41,203 nt of DNA from Acidobacteriota bacterium (GCA_003165465.1 PLUM01000082.1:58352-99554), one strand, 5' to 3'; numbered from the stretch's first letter, positions 1-11,405 are shown. The notes: a model not told the origin generated them from the sequence alone. A program made the numbers and translations.

Positions 1-201
1 CCGATGCGCTGACTGTGCGCGGGATCCGGGTTGACGACATTATGAGCATGAAACGTTCCCGGGTTCATACGCTCATTCCTTTTGCCCGTGTCCAAGGTCA
101 TCGCATCACCTACCCTCTCGGGAATCGCGGCGGGCGAATCCCACTTGTAAGTTCTAGATTGAGATTACGGGAGAACCGAAAAACCAAGGTTAAAGAATGT
201 G
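1..201. other. window edge, no supported gene
   Basis: A plus-strand frame is open from the window edge to about 209 and could be the tail of an upstream gene. Its translation is rich in Arg, resembles no family I know, and runs into the start of the next gene. I see no convincing promoter or FNR-type palindrome here. An AAGG at 186-189 probably serves as ribosome binding site for the following gene. Confidence 0.3.
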
Positions 202-1566
202 ATGAATGATGCAATGGAGGTTGCGATGTTCGATGGGGCTCAGGTTGCCGACCAAAGGCCTGTTTCGTTGGATGACAAGACAAAATATGTCATGGATCGT
301 GCAATCGCGCGTGAACAATCGCTTTCGCGCCTCCTGATGACTTATATCGTCACGGGGCTGGTCTTCATGCTGCTGCCGGGCACGTTTCTCGGTGTGTGGA
401 ATCTGATCAAAATCAGCAATCAGGAGGAGGCCGATTCGATCACTCCTGCTTGGATTCAGGCGCACGGCCATGCGCAATTATTCGGCTGGGTGGGCAATTT
501 CATTCTCGGGATCGGCTTCTATTCAATTCCGAAGCTCCGCAAACTGAAACCGTTCGCACTTTGGGAAGGGTGGGTCTGTTGGGCGCTTTGGGTCGTTGGT
601 GTGACCACCCGCTGGTTTTCCAATATTTATCCCTGGCAATGGCGCATCTTGATGCCCATGTCAGCCGCGCTTGAAATAGTGGCGTTCTTGATTTTCTTTC
701 AGGCCGTGGCAAGTCACCGGCCTTCACATGACACTCCGAAGCCGTTGGAATCCTGGATATTTGTTGTGATTGCAGCAACTCTGGGTTTGCTGGCTTCCCT
801 GGCGCTCAATCTTGGGGCCTCCATTCAACTGGCTCTCCATGCCAGTTCACCGGCGTTCCCGCACGAATTCGATCAGCGCTATTTGATCGTTTCAACCTGG
901 GGCTTTCTGGTTCCCATGGTGTGGGGCTTCAGCTCGCGTTGGCTCCCAGTGTTCCTGGGGCTGAAACCCCTGCGGGGGTCCTGGCTCTTAGTGGCTGCTG
1001 GTTTGAACACGGCGGGTGTCGTGGCTGGCTTCTTGGAACGCTTTACGGCAGCTGGAATACTTCTACTGGGAGGAGCAGTGATGGCCGTGGGAGCCATCCG
1101 TTTTTTTGAGCCAACAGCTAAGGCGGCGAAAACCATTAATGTTCACTCGAGCTTTCCCATTTTCATCCGAATAGCATATGGGTGGCTATTGATCGCTGCG
1201 ACACTGGGTATCTGGGCGGCGCGCGCCGGGGCGGCGCCCGGAATCTGGGGAGCGTCGCGACCCGCGCTGACCGTTGGATTCATTGCGGCGATGGTATTTT
1301 CCGTCGGGCAGAGGATTCTCCCGTCGTTCTGTGGGATGCGCGTGTTGTGGAGCACGAGGCTCATGCTCGTGATGCTAGTGCTGTTGATGATAGGCTGCAC
1401 GCTCCGTGTCACATCTGAAATCCTGGCCTACCAAAATTACGCGGCTTGGGCATGGAACGTCCTGCCAATTTCTGCTCTGATTGAGCTGGCGGCGGTCACG
1501 CTGTTCGCCATCAACCTAATGATTACTTTTCTTCGACCTCCCATTACAGTCGCCGCATGCCACTGA
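202..1566 (+). CDS. NnrS-like / haem-copper-oxidase-subunit-I-like polytopic membrane protein
   Basis: About 454 residues with roughly 12 hydrophobic segments after a 40-residue polar N-terminus, so an inner-membrane protein. The segment around WIQAHGHAQLFGW (residues about 86-98) places two His in a membrane helix. This is typical of NnrS-family proteins and of proteins often annotated as cbb3-type subunit I relatives; both bind haem. NnrS-family proteins are associated with denitrification clusters and with relief of nitric-oxide and nitrosative stress. The neighbours (moeA, an Rrf2 regulator, narGHJI) fit that role. ATG at 202 is chosen; GTG at 199 is equally possible and sits better behind AAGG at 186-189. 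It is not a full cbb3 oxidase subunit, because no ccoO or ccoP gene is nearby and the expected set of His ligands is not obvious. The family call is moderately secure; the substrate is unknown. Confidence 0.65.
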   Translation: MNDAMEVAMFDGAQVADQRPVSLDDKTKYVMDRAIAREQSLSRLLMTYIVTGLVFMLLPGTFLGVWNLIKISNQEEADSITPAWIQAHGHAQLFGWVGNFILGIGFYSIPKLRKLKPFALWEGWVCWALWVVGVTTRWFSNIYPWQWRILMPMSAALEIVAFLIFFQAVASHRPSHDTPKPLESWIFVVIAATLGLLASLALNLGASIQLALHASSPAFPHEFDQRYLIVSTWGFLVPMVWGFSSRWLPVFLGLKPLRGSWLLVAAGLNTAGVVAGFLERFTAAGILLLGGAVMAVGAIRFFEPTAKAAKTINVHSSFPIFIRIAYGWLLIAATLGIWAARAGAAPGIWGASRPALTVGFIAAMVFSVGQRILPSFCGMRVLWSTRLMLVMLVLLMIGCTLRVTSEILAYQNYAAWAWNVLPISALIELAAVTLFAINLMITFLRPPITVAACH

Positions 1567-1577
1567 CAATGATCCGG

Positions 1578-2867
1578 TCATAAGCGACGCGAACGAGTTG
1601 AAACGCAATTGTTTTGGGTATCGTTGTCCGCAGATACGAGCCCGAGCGGCCATTCAAACACTTCCACGTCGACGAGTTCCCCCGAATCCATGCGCGATGC
1701 CCCTTGGGAAGAGGTCTCACGGACGACGATAATCGCATTTGAATCCGCGGCTGTGCGTACCAGAGCCGAGCACTGATTGTCGAGCGGAGTGACCACAAAG
1801 CCATCCGGAGCTAGATCGAGGCGCGCCAAAACGAAATACCGGCGTTCCGCACGCGCATGCAAGGAGCCCTGCAAACGAGCGCGTACTACCGGCAAACTGG
1901 TCGCCTGCCTTCCACTAAGGCGCGCCATGGCGGATCGGACTAATTCTTGGAAGCATACAAACGCGGCCGCTGGGGTGCCGGGGAGTACGCAAACGGGCTT
2001 GCCATGCCACATGGCGAAGCCGAATGGCTTGCCGGGCCTCATGGCTACCTGTTCAAAAAGAAATTTGGCACCGAGGTCCTTCAGGACGCCCTTCACAAGA
2101 TCGCGCTCTGCCATCGATGCGCCGCCAGTCGTAACCAGAAGATCTGAATCGTCACGAGCGGACTCAAGCATGGCCGATAGGATAGCGGGGTCATCAGGAG
2201 CAGTTCCACGATCGTAAGGCACACCGCCGAATTCGGCCACAAGTGCGTTAAGCGCAGTAGCATTGCTATTGCGTACTTGGCCGCGGCCTGGTGTTACGCC
2301 CGGATCTACAAGCTCCTGACCGTTGCACAAAACGGCCACGCGAGGACGCTGAAATACCCGTAGTTGCGTCGTTCCAGCAAATGCCAGCAGCGCCAGTTTC
2401 CCGGCGCTTAAGGATTCACCTGAGGCAACTAGCTCGTCACCACGGCGAATGTCTTCACCCGGCGGGAAGACGCAAGCGCCCAAAGCAACCGGCCCGAAGA
2501 TGCGGATGGTGCTGTCATGCCGCTCAATTTGTTCAAAGGGGATCACTGCATCGGCGCCATCAGGCAAGGGCGCGCCTGTGGTGATCGCCAGCGTGGTGCC
2601 TGGTGCAAGATTAGATTCCGCCTGCTCGGCAAAAACTTTGCCGACAAGAGGAATCTCCATGGGATGTTCCCTAGTCGCGCGGGAGGATTCCGCGGCTCGA
2701 ACGGCGTAGCCATCCATCGCCGAGCGCGGGAATGGCACAGCGTCCGCATCGGCTACAATTGTTTCCGCCGCGATGCGACCCAGTGCGTCGCGAAGTGAAA
2801 CTCTTGTTACTCCCAATGGCAGAATAGTTGAGAGAATCGTGCAGCGAGCTTCATCAAAGCTAATCAT
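1578..2867 (-). CDS. moeA: molybdopterin molybdenumtransferase MoeA
   Basis: MoeA inserts molybdate into adenylylated molybdopterin in the cytoplasm, the last common step of Mo-cofactor synthesis. The 429 residues match the usual length. The N-terminal domain carries the family signature around PFPRSAMDGYAVRA (residues about 45-58). Domain III has LVTTGGASMAERD and KPFGFAMWHGKPVCVLPG, typical of MoeA/MogA folds, and the C-terminal beta domain is present. The gene is convergent with the NnrS-like gene (11-base gap) and divergent from the nar module. The cofactor is needed by both NarG and the NasA-type enzyme in this window, so its position in a nitrate cluster makes sense. The ATG has only a weak ribosome binding site. 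A CRP-type palindrome at 2900-2915 lies just upstream and could act on this gene as well as on the divergent one. Confidence 0.93.
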   Translation of the reverse strand: MISFDEARCTILSTILPLGVTRVSLRDALGRIAAETIVADADAVPFPRSAMDGYAVRAAESSRATREHPMEIPLVGKVFAEQAESNLAPGTTLAITTGAPLPDGADAVIPFEQIERHDSTIRIFGPVALGACVFPPGEDIRRGDELVASGESLSAGKLALLAFAGTTQLRVFQRPRVAVLCNGQELVDPGVTPGRGQVRNSNATALNALVAEFGGVPYDRGTAPDDPAILSAMLESARDDSDLLVTTGGASMAERDLVKGVLKDLGAKFLFEQVAMRPGKPFGFAMWHGKPVCVLPGTPAAAFVCFQELVRSAMARLSGRQATSLPVVRARLQGSLHARAERRYFVLARLDLAPDGFVVTPLDNQCSALVRTAADSNAIIVVRETSSQGASRMDSGELVDVEVFEWPLGLVSADNDTQNNCVSTRSRRL

Positions 2868-2899
2868 GCGGCAAGCTTAGCTTGCTCAGAGAAAACCGC

Positions 2900-2915
2900 T
2901 GTGACTTTTATCACA
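2900..2915. promoter_or_regulatory. CRP/FNR-family operator, perfect TGTGA-N6-TCACA
   Basis: The 16 bases read TGTGA, six spacer bases, TCACA, a perfect match to the CRP-type consensus. It lies 33 bases from the moeA start and 132 bases before the divergent small gene. The half-site is TGTGA rather than the TTGAT of classical FNR, so the regulator is a CRP-superfamily member of unknown ligand. Confidence 0.6.
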
Positions 2916-3046
2916 GTGAAGCCTAGCCTGTGATTCCATGATCGCATCCCGGCAATCACGGCAGGATTCCAAGATTCCGCCGTCGTCTCTTGCTTCAGGA
3001 AAGTAGTATGCTTGCCCCGCAGAAGAAGACGTCAAGGGGGTTTCAT

Positions 3047-3364
3047 ATGAAGTCCGATCTTCCACAATGGTCCCGGCGATTCCAGAAAACTTACGGAAAG
3101 ATATGGAAATCCTTTCAGCTTCTTGGCGAAGAGTGTCATCGGTGGGGGCCCCTGGATGTCCGCACAAGACGTCTTGTAAAGGTCGGAATCGCTGTGGGAG
3201 CGGGTTCGGAGGGTGCATTGCATTCGGCCGTTAGAAACGCCTTGGCGGAGGGTGTATCGAAAGATGAAATCCGTCATGCTATTTTGCTGTCCATTACAAC
3301 AATTGGATTCCCAAGAGCACAGGCTGCTCTCAGTTGGGCTGAAGACATTCTCTCCAAGAAATAG
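3047..3364 (+). CDS. carboxymuconolactone decarboxylase-family (AhpD-like) protein
   Basis: The 105-residue protein has the helical CMD core: a basic N-terminus, then DVRTRRLVKVGIAV, and an ALHSAVRNALAEGVSKDEIR segment with the conserved His and the A-x-x-x-G-x-x-x-x-E-I pattern. The Cys-x-x-Cys pair of peroxidatic AhpD is absent; the matching positions read S-E-G-A. A thiol peroxidase/disulfide role is therefore unlikely and the function is open. Start 3047 is preferred because AAGGGGG at 3034-3040 sits six bases upstream; an in-frame ATG at 3008 is possible. It lies between moeA and the Rrf2 gene and may be expressed from the promoter region carrying the CRP-type palindrome at 2900-2915. 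Confidence 0.75.
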   Translation: MKSDLPQWSRRFQKTYGKIWKSFQLLGEECHRWGPLDVRTRRLVKVGIAVGAGSEGALHSAVRNALAEGVSKDEIRHAILLSITTIGFPRAQAALSWAEDILSKK

Positions 3365-3507
3365 GAACCCTCTTCTAGGGTGTTCCCCATAGAGCACACG
3401 CGATCGGCTTAAGGATCGTGTCCCCCAAAAACGCGCCGTTGATGTTCCTCTGAGTGTTCCAATTGAAATATTCTTATTGCGCGCAAGTGACGAACCGCAC
3501 CAGAAAA

Positions 3508-3523
3508 CGTGACCGGGATCACA
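3508..3523. promoter_or_regulatory. CRP/FNR-family operator upstream of the rrf2-nar operon
   Basis: CGTGA, six bases, TCACA: nine of ten half-site bases match the TGTGA-N6-TCACA consensus. A weak -10-like TTACAG follows at 3541-3546, which would put the palindrome centre about 40 bases upstream of transcription, the usual class II activator position. It lies 79 bases before the Rrf2-family start and resembles the site at 2900-2915, so one regulator may serve both promoters. Confidence 0.5.
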
Positions 3524-3601
3524 TGGCAGGGTGATTCCGGTTACAGCGCCAACCGAAGCAACTGTGGAATAAAAGGTCCTGAATTCGAGAAAGGACCTTG
3601 C

Positions 3602-4096
3602 ATGATCCTGCAACGCTCCTCCGAACTCGCCATCCGAGCTGCCTTATTCCTGGCCCAACAGGCTCCCGGGAAGCTTTCCCCAGTCCACGAGATCGCGGCG
3701 CGCACCGGGGTTTCTAAGGCTTACCTGGCAAAGATATTGCAGCGGCTGGCCGGTGCTGGATTGGTGCGCTCCTTCCGCGGCCCGGGAAAAGGCATGGAAC
3801 TTGGCCGGGCGCCCGCTTTCATCAATTTGGACTCTATCGTCTGTGCGATCGAGGGCCCCAGGACGGAAGACGAATGTGTGCTCGGCATCGGGATTTGCTC
3901 GAAGGAGACTCCTTGCACCCTACACTCAGATTGGATTCCAATTCGTACCGCGATCCAAGCGCTTCTGCAAAACACCACTCTCGCCAAGCTGGTTGAGATC
4001 GCCCAAGACCATCCAAACAAATCAGTCGAGCGGATGATCGGTGAAAGGAATTCTTCCGCCCAAGCGCAAGTGAGCCGGGGAAGGAGGCACTCGTGA
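3602..4096 (+). CDS. Rrf2-family transcriptional regulator (NsrR/IscR-like, Fe-S cluster type)
   Basis: The 164-residue protein starts with the winged-helix domain typical of Rrf2 proteins (SSELAIRAALFLAQ, then the recognition-helix region GVSKAYLAKILQRLAGAGLV and the wing SFRGPGKG). Three cysteines, C92, C99 and C105, fall in the cluster-binding loop. Their spacing (C-x6-C-x5-C) is close to that of IscR and NsrR, so a Fe-S cluster sensing nitric oxide, oxygen or iron is likely. ATG 3602 follows GAGAAAGGA and gives the normal N-terminus; the longer open frame is not needed. Its stop overlaps the GTG of the cytochrome gene (GTGA, 4093-4096), so it is the first gene of the nar operon and is translationally coupled to it. 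By analogy with NsrR it probably senses NO from nitrate respiration and autoregulates the operon. Family secure, ligand inferred. Confidence 0.88.
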   Translation: MILQRSSELAIRAALFLAQQAPGKLSPVHEIAARTGVSKAYLAKILQRLAGAGLVRSFRGPGKGMELGRAPAFINLDSIVCAIEGPRTEDECVLGIGICSKETPCTLHSDWIPIRTAIQALLQNTTLAKLVEIAQDHPNKSVERMIGERNSSAQAQVSRGRRHS

Positions 4097-4935
4097 GCCC
4101 CCAGCGATGCCTATTGATTGCGGTCTTGATCGTGCTTGTGTTGCCGCGAAATGCGGCCGCGCAATCTGCCAATGAGTTCTTTCAGCAGAACTGCACCGCG
4201 TGCCATACGATCGGTGGTGGCCGGCTAGTCGGCCCCGATTTGAAAGAAGCCGTGCAACATAAAGATCGCGCCTGGCTAGAACACTTCATACAAGACCCGG
4301 AAGCGGTATTAAACAGCGGCGATCCCTATGCCTTGCAACTGAAAAAAGATGCCAACGGAATTGTCATGCCCAAGATGCCGGGTCTGACGCCGGAGATGGC
4401 TAAAGCACTCCTGGACATGATTGAAGCAAAATCGAACCTTCCAAATTCGGGTGCCACCGGGGTGAGCATCAGTGAGCCGCCCTTCACACCCAGCGATATC
4501 TTGACCGGCACGGAGATCTTTCTTGGCAAGCGAAAACTGAGTCAAGGGGGACCTCCATGTGTCTCCTGCCATACGCTCGGGTCGATCGGTGGTTTTGGCG
4601 GCGGACGCCTCGGGCCGGATTTGACTCAGGTTTATAAGCGACTTGGCGGCCGGAAATCACTGGGTGCATGGCTTTCCGCCCCCGCCACAACGACGATGCA
4701 GTCGGTTTTCCGCAATCATTCGCTCCAAAAGGAAGAAATTCTGCCGCTCTTAGCTGTCTTTGAAAATTCGTCCCGACAATCACAACCTGCAAATTCATCC
4801 AGTCAAATCCGTTTTTTCCTAGCGGGGTTTGCCGGTGCTGTGCTGGGTCTGGCTTTGATGGGTTGGATCTGGCGAGGCCGGATCCGGACCGTAAGGCGAT
4901 CTTTGGTTACCAGCGCGCAGAGAGGTGCGGCATGA
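4093..4935 (+). CDS. narC: membrane-anchored dihaem cytochrome c, NarC-like
   Basis: The 280-residue protein has an N-terminal signal peptide (hydrophobic residues 7-17, cleavage likely after AAA-Q24), two haem c motifs (C34-T-A-C37-H38 and C156-V-S-C159-H160) and a C-terminal membrane helix at about 238-258 followed by a basic tail. Each haem domain has a candidate axial Met; KMPGLTPEM follows the first. The layout is a periplasmic dihaem cytochrome held in the inner membrane. A dihaem cytochrome NarC is encoded with narGHJI in Thermus and is linked there to electron flow and enzyme assembly, so the same role is inferred. It starts with GTG inside the rrf2 stop and ends overlapping narG by four bases (ATGA), indicating tight coupling. 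The cytochrome identity is certain; the NarC label rests on context. Confidence 0.85.
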   Translation: MSPQRCLLIAVLIVLVLPRNAAAQSANEFFQQNCTACHTIGGGRLVGPDLKEAVQHKDRAWLEHFIQDPEAVLNSGDPYALQLKKDANGIVMPKMPGLTPEMAKALLDMIEAKSNLPNSGATGVSISEPPFTPSDILTGTEIFLGKRKLSQGGPPCVSCHTLGSIGGFGGGRLGPDLTQVYKRLGGRKSLGAWLSAPATTTMQSVFRNHSLQKEEILPLLAVFENSSRQSQPANSSSQIRFFLAGFAGAVLGLALMGWIWRGRIRTVRRSLVTSAQRGAA

Positions 4936-7900
4936 AATCGAAAAAGGGTGTGAGCTGGATCAAGGACGAAAGCGATCCAAAGCTGCGTGGGTGGGAAGAG
5001 TTCTACCGGAACCGCTGGCAGCACGACAAGATCGTCCGGAGCACGCACGGCGTGAACTGTACGGGTAGTTGTACTTGGCAGATCTACGTCAAAGACGGAA
5101 TCGTCACCTGGGAAATGCAAGGGCTGGACTATCCCTCACTGGAAGCGGGCTTGCCTCCTTACGAGCCACGGGGATGCCAGCGCGGCATTTCCTATTCCTG
5201 GTATCTCTACAGCCCATTGCGCGTGAAGTATCCGTACATGCGCGGCGCTCTTCTGGACTTGTGGAAACAGGCGCGCACCAAGTTCGAAGATCCGGTCCAG
5301 GCGTGGCAATCGCTCGTTGAAAACTCCGAGGCTCGGCAGCGGTGGCAACGCGCGCGTGGCAAAGGCGGATTCCGGCGGGCTGATTGGGACACGGTGCGAG
5401 AACTGATTGCGGCCAGCTGTGTCTACACGGTTCGCAAACACGGACCGGATCGCGTGGCCGGTTTCTCGCCGATTCCAGCAATGTCCATGATCAGCTACGC
5501 CGCAGGGGCTCGCTTCCTGCAATTGATGGGTGGCGTTTCTCTTTCGTTCTACGACTGGTACAGCGATCTCCCTCCTGCATCTCCGGAGACATGGGGAGAG
5601 CAGACCGACGTCCACGAATCGGCCGATTGGTACAACGCAAAACTGCTCGCGGTCATGGGTTCCAACCTCAACATGACGCGCACGCCGGACTGTCATTTCG
5701 CCGCGGAAGCCCGGCACAACGGCAGCAAGATGTGGGTTTTCTCGCCAGATTTCAGCCAGGTATCAAAATACGCCGACGAATGGGTTCGAGTGAATGCCGG
5801 GCAGGACGGCGCCTGGTGGATGGCCGTGAATCACGTCCTGCTCAAAGAATTTCACCACGATAAGCAGGTTCCCTACTTCATTAACTATACGAAGAAATAT
5901 ACGGACGCACCGTACCTGGTGGAATTGCACGAAATCGATGGCGGCTACAAGCCCGGACAGTTGCTTCGGGCCAACCGGCTGGCGAATTACAAGAGCATCG
6001 AAAACGGCGACTGGAAATTTCTGATGTGGGATACGGCCGAAGGCCGGCCAAAGATGCCCATGGGCAGCGTTGGTTTTCGTTGGGGAAAAGAAAAAGGGAA
6101 ATGGAATCTCGAATTGAAAGACGGCATCGATGGTTCCGAAATTGATCCGACACTCAGTTTTTTGACTGAAAATGACGGAGTGGTGCAGGCTCGCTTCGAT
6201 GATTTCGCCGAGGGCCGTGCCCTATTGCGCGGGGTTCCGGTCCGCAAAGTGAAGACGGCGGACGGAGGAATAGCCATTGTCACAACCGCCTATGACCTAT
6301 TGATGGCGCAGTACGGCGTAGACCGCGGCCTGCCTGGTCAATACCCGAAAGATTATGACGATGCAGACGCGCCTTATACACCTGCGTGGTCGGAAAAGTT
6401 CACCGGCATGGGTCGCGACGTGCTGATTCGCTTTGCGCGCGAGTGGGGTAACACTGCGAATCTCACGAATGGCAAGTGCTTGGTCATCATTGGTGCGGGG
6501 ATCAACCACTGGTATCACGGCAACCTGATGTATCGCGCCGCGATCCATGCGTTGATGTTTTGCGGCTGCGTCGGCGTCAATGGCGGCGGACTGGCACACT
6601 ATACGGGACAAGAAAAGCTGGCCCCGATGGAGTCCTGGTCCTCGATCGCATTTGCGCGCGACTGGACGCCTGCATCGCGGTTGCAAAATGCGCCGAGTTG
6701 GCACTACGTACACTCCGATCAGTGGCGCTACGAGAAGCAATTCACGGACTACCATACGGTCCCTTCCGATCAGGGTCCGGATTCGCTGGCCTCGGGCCAC
6801 ACTATGGATTTGCAGGTGCGGGCCGTGCGCAGCGGCTGGTTGCCATTTTTCCCGCAGTTCAATCGCAACCCTCTCGACGTGGTGCGGGAAGCGGAACAGA
6901 CCGGCGCGAAGACCCAGGAGGAAGTCGGCGACTACGCGACTCAAAAACTGAAGAGCGGTGAGCTGAAATTCGCCGTCGAAGATCCTGACGCTCCGGAAAA
7001 CTGGCCTCGTGTGTGGTTTATGTGGAGGGGCAACGCGCTCATGGCCAGCGCCAAGGGCCACGAATATTTCCTCAAACACTATCTCGGCACTCACACCAAC
7101 GCCATCGCCACCGATATCGCCAAAGATGCGGTGAAGGAAGTCGTCTGGCGGGATCCGGCGCCGCAGGGAAAGATGGACCTCGTCGTGGACTTGAACTTCC
7201 GGATGGACACCTCCGCGCTTTACTCCGATATTGTGCTGCCCGCCGCCACCTGGTATGAGAAGGCCGACTTAAACTCCACCGACATGCACAGCTTCATTCA
7301 CCCACTCTCAAAGGCGGTGCCGCCGTGCTGGGAATCGAAAAGCGACTGGCAGATTTTTCGAGAGCTGGCGAAAGAGTTTTCCAAGTTGGCCGCGCCGTAT
7401 TTTCCCTCGCCGGTCTGGGACCTAGTGGCCACGCCGCTGGCGCACGATACGCCCGCGGAGATGGCGCAGCCCGACCTGCGCGATTGGAAGCGCGGCGAAG
7501 TGGAAGCGATCCCCGGCAAGACGATGCCTGGATGGAAGCTGGTCGCGCGCGATTACGCCAATCTCTACAACCAATACATCTCCTTCGGGCCGCAGGTCCG
7601 TTCGCAGGGATTGGGGACACATGGGACGCATTATGCCTGCGAGGACTTTTATGACGATGCCGTGAAGAATCAGACTACATCAATGTGGAACGGCGAGCGA
7701 TATCCGTCGCTTGAAGACGACGAGGATGTTTGCAATCTCATCCTGCAGTTCGCGACGGTCACGAACGGGGAGCTGGCATACCGATCCTATCGGGAAATGG
7801 AAGAGAAGGTCGGATTGCCGCTCGCGCACTACGGGGAGAAGAACCGCAGCGTGCGAGTCAGTTATAAGGGACTGCAGGCCCGGCCCCAAAGGCTGATCAA

Positions 7901-8576
7901 CAGCCCAATGTGGTCGGGGCTGACGGAGAACGGCCGCTCCTATTCGCCCTTCACCTACAACGTCGAAGGTCTTGTGCCCTGGCGCACGCTGACCGGGCGG
8001 CAGCACTTCTACCTCGACCATCTTGGCTACATCCAATTCGGGGAGCACCTGCCCACCTACAAACCGAAACCTCTGCCAGTGGAATACGCCGACATACGCT
8101 TGAGTCGCGAAGTTGGTCCGACACTGACGCTCAATTACCTCACGCCACACGGGAAATGGCACATTCACTCGACGTTCGGAGACAACCACCGCATGACAAC
8201 GTTGTCACGCGGCATCGAGCCGTTGTGGATGAACGACAAAGATGCCACTGACATCGAGATCAACGACAACGACTGGGTTGAAGTGCACAACGATAATGGC
8301 GTAGTCGTGACGCGGGCCGTGGTCAGCGCGCGTATTCCCCGCGGCATTTGCATCCAGTATCACTCTCCGGAACGGACGCTCTCCGTTCCGACTTCGCCAC
8401 TACGGAACAACCGCCGCGCCGGCGGGCACAACAGCCTGACGCGCGTGCGCCTGAAACCCAACCTCATGGTCGGCGGGTACGGCCAATTTACATACCACAT
8501 GAACTACTGGGGCCCGACCGGTGGCAACCGGGATACGCACGTCTTTGTGCGAAAGCTGCCGGAACTCAAATGGTAA
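4932..8576 (+). CDS. narG: respiratory nitrate reductase alpha subunit NarG
   Basis: NarG carries the bis-MGD molybdenum centre that reduces nitrate to nitrite. The 1214 residues are close to the usual 1240. The FS0 cluster ligands are all present: H39, C43, C47 and C82, with the same C-x34-C spacing as the E. coli protein. Asp212 in the segment WYSDLPP corresponds to the E. coli Mo ligand Asp222. Long stretches ([58 protein letters not shown]) are standard for the family. There is no twin-arginine signal, so the active site should face the cytoplasm. Start 4932 overlaps the cytochrome stop. NarH follows after 11 bases. A nitrite-oxidoreductase role is unlikely given narJ, narI and the assimilatory genes nearby. 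Confidence 0.97.
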   Translation: MKSKKGVSWIKDESDPKLRGWEEFYRNRWQHDKIVRSTHGVNCTGSCTWQIYVKDGIVTWEMQGLDYPSLEAGLPPYEPRGCQRGISYSWYLYSPLRVKYPYMRGALLDLWKQARTKFEDPVQAWQSLVENSEARQRWQRARGKGGFRRADWDTVRELIAASCVYTVRKHGPDRVAGFSPIPAMSMISYAAGARFLQLMGGVSLSFYDWYSDLPPASPETWGEQTDVHESADWYNAKLLAVMGSNLNMTRTPDCHFAAEARHNGSKMWVFSPDFSQVSKYADEWVRVNAGQDGAWWMAVNHVLLKEFHHDKQVPYFINYTKKYTDAPYLVELHEIDGGYKPGQLLRANRLANYKSIENGDWKFLMWDTAEGRPKMPMGSVGFRWGKEKGKWNLELKDGIDGSEIDPTLSFLTENDGVVQARFDDFAEGRALLRGVPVRKVKTADGGIAIVTTAYDLLMAQYGVDRGLPGQYPKDYDDADAPYTPAWSEKFTGMGRDVLIRFAREWGNTANLTNGKCLVIIGAGINHWYHGNLMYRAAIHALMFCGCVGVNGGGLAHYTGQEKLAPMESWSSIAFARDWTPASRLQNAPSWHYVHSDQWRYEKQFTDYHTVPSDQGPDSLASGHTMDLQVRAVRSGWLPFFPQFNRNPLDVVREAEQTGAKTQEEVGDYATQKLKSGELKFAVEDPDAPENWPRVWFMWRGNALMASAKGHEYFLKHYLGTHTNAIATDIAKDAVKEVVWRDPAPQGKMDLVVDLNFRMDTSALYSDIVLPAATWYEKADLNSTDMHSFIHPLSKAVPPCWESKSDWQIFRELAKEFSKLAAPYFPSPVWDLVATPLAHDTPAEMAQPDLRDWKRGEVEAIPGKTMPGWKLVARDYANLYNQYISFGPQVRSQGLGTHGTHYACEDFYDDAVKNQTTSMWNGERYPSLEDDEDVCNLILQFATVTNGELAYRSYREMEEKVGLPLAHYGEKNRSVRVSYKGLQARPQRLINSPMWSGLTENGRSYSPFTYNVEGLVPWRTLTGRQHFYLDHLGYIQFGEHLPTYKPKPLPVEYADIRLSREVGPTLTLNYLTPHGKWHIHSTFGDNHRMTTLSRGIEPLWMNDKDATDIEINDNDWVEVHNDNGVVVTRAVVSARIPRGICIQYHSPERTLSVPTSPLRNNRRAGGHNSLTRVRLKPNLMVGGYGQFTYHMNYWGPTGGNRDTHVFVRKLPELKW

Positions 8577-8587
8577 GGAGCGCCGCC

Positions 8588-10077
<1,490 letters not shown>

Positions 10078-10078
<1 letters not shown>

Positions 10079-10641
10079 TGGACACGACATCAATTTACGA
10101 GCGATTCGCAAAGCTTTTTGAATATCCGGGCGAAGACTATCACGCGAACGCCGAACGGTGCCTGGCAACGCTGCGCCCCGAGCATTCGGATGCGGCAGCG
10201 TCGCTCGAAGAGTTTTGTGCTTCGACTCGAAATCTAAGCACGGATGACCTGCGGGAACTCTTCACCCGCACTTTCGATCTGAATCCGATATGCACGCTCG
10301 AACTCGGCTGGCAACTGTACGGGGAAGATTACCAGCGCGGTGAATTCCTGGTGAAGATGCGCGAGCAATTGCGTGAGTACGATCTGCGGGAGTCCGGCGA
10401 ACTTCCCGACCATGTGACTCACGCACTCGTTTTATTGGCCCATTTGGAGCCGGACGAAGCGGCCGAATTTGCGGGAGGATACTTGCTCCCGGCGCTCGAC
10501 AAAATGCGCACGAGTTGGCGGGAGGACCGCAACGCCTTCGCCGCGTTACTCGAATCGGCATTCCTGCGGCTCCGCGGTGAATATCCCTACGACCCGGCAA
10601 GGATGCCAATCCGGAAGCCGGAACTGCCGATTCTGCAGTGA
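10078..10641 (+). CDS. narJ: nitrate reductase assembly chaperone NarJ
   Basis: An acidic, all-helical protein of 187 residues in the TorD/NarJ chaperone family. The N-terminus (YERFAKLFEYPGEDYHANAE) and the ELFTRTFDLNPICTLELGWQ segment match the NarJ pattern in which an aromatic-rich FTxTFDLxP region lines the peptide-binding groove. NarJ binds the N-terminus of NarG and helps insert the Mo cofactor and FS0 cluster before membrane attachment. Its place between narH and narI is standard. ATG 10078 overlaps the narH stop; GTG 10075 is an alternative in the same frame. Confidence 0.93.
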
Positions 10642-10653
10642 ATGGAGACGACG

Positions 10654-11352
10654 ATGACGAATGCATTCCCATTCCACAATCAGCTTTGCTTTATTGTCTT
10701 CCCATATATTGCGATCCTGATTTTCTTTCTAGGCTCCATCCGGCGCTATCGAAAGCAGCCGTTCACCTATTCCAGTTTGTCATCGCAGTTCTTAGAGAAC
10801 CGACAACATTTCTGGGGGCTCGTCCCTCTCCATTACGGAATCGTGGTCGTACTGATCGGACACATCGTTGCGTTTCTCTTGCCGCGTCAGATTCTCCAAT
10901 GGGACAGCCAGCCGCTTCGACTATACGTCCTGGAAATATCCGCATTGATCTTTGGCCTCCTCACAGTTATCGGTTTGGTGGGAGCCATTGCGCGACGCTT
11001 GACGGTTTCCAAAGTGCGTGTCGTCACGAATGTTTTTGACTGGATCGTGCTTACTCTCCTGCTCGTGCAAGCCGTCAGCGGCGTTTCCGTGGCGATTTTT
11101 CATCCCTGGGGTTCGGCGTGGTTTGCCGCGGCCATTTCGCCGTACCTGTGGTCGCTCGTCCGGTTCAATCCGGATCTCGGGTATGTGTCGATGATGCCCT
11201 GGGGCGTGCAGCTGCATATTCTCATGGCCTACGTCATCATCTGCGTCGCCCCCTTCACCCGCCTGGTGCACATTCTGGTTGCTCCGACTCCTTATCTTTG
11301 GCGGCGGCCGCAAGTGGTTCGCTGGTATCGCGCGCAGAAGGAAACCTCCTGA
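10654..11352 (+). CDS. narI: respiratory nitrate reductase gamma subunit NarI (cytochrome b)
   Basis: The 232-residue inner-membrane protein has five helices: about 10-27, 55-75, 90-110, 128-150 and 185-208. Haem b ligands are visible as the His pair in LHYGIVVVLIGHIVAF (second helix) and the pair in QLHILMAYV and RLVHILVAP (fifth helix), as in E. coli NarI. It oxidises quinol and passes electrons to NarH. ATG 10654 is preferred because GGAG at 10644-10647 lies six bases upstream; the ATG at 10642 directly abuts the narJ stop and has no ribosome binding site. It is the last subunit gene of the narGHJI set. The length is normal and no defect is seen. Confidence 0.95.
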   Translation: MTNAFPFHNQLCFIVFPYIAILIFFLGSIRRYRKQPFTYSSLSSQFLENRQHFWGLVPLHYGIVVVLIGHIVAFLLPRQILQWDSQPLRLYVLEISALIFGLLTVIGLVGAIARRLTVSKVRVVTNVFDWIVLTLLLVQAVSGVSVAIFHPWGSAWFAAAISPYLWSLVRFNPDLGYVSMMPWGVQLHILMAYVIICVAPFTRLVHILVAPTPYLWRRPQVVRWYRAQKETS

Positions 11353-11385
11353 ACCGGAGCGGGCCGTGTTCGGAGAACGCCAGAC

Positions 11386-11405
11386 GATTCAGCCCCGCTG
11401 AAATC
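11386..11405 (+). terminator. possible weak terminator after narI
   Basis: GATT-CAGC-CCC-GCTG-AAATC forms an eight-pair hairpin with one bulged A. A T-rich run (GGTTTTGTTTCTTTGATTTTT) begins about eleven bases further on, so it is not a textbook intrinsic terminator. It may separate narI from the downstream transporter gene or only reduce read-through. Confidence 0.3.

Noticed and set aside
879..1412. Minus-strand frames across the NnrS-like gene
   Set aside because: They have no family likeness and lie opposite a clear membrane-protein frame; they are codon-bias shadows.
3032..3613. Minus-strand 193-codon frame over the CMD gene and the rrf2 promoter region
   Set aside because: It covers a gene with a good ribosome binding site and two operators; its translation resembles nothing.
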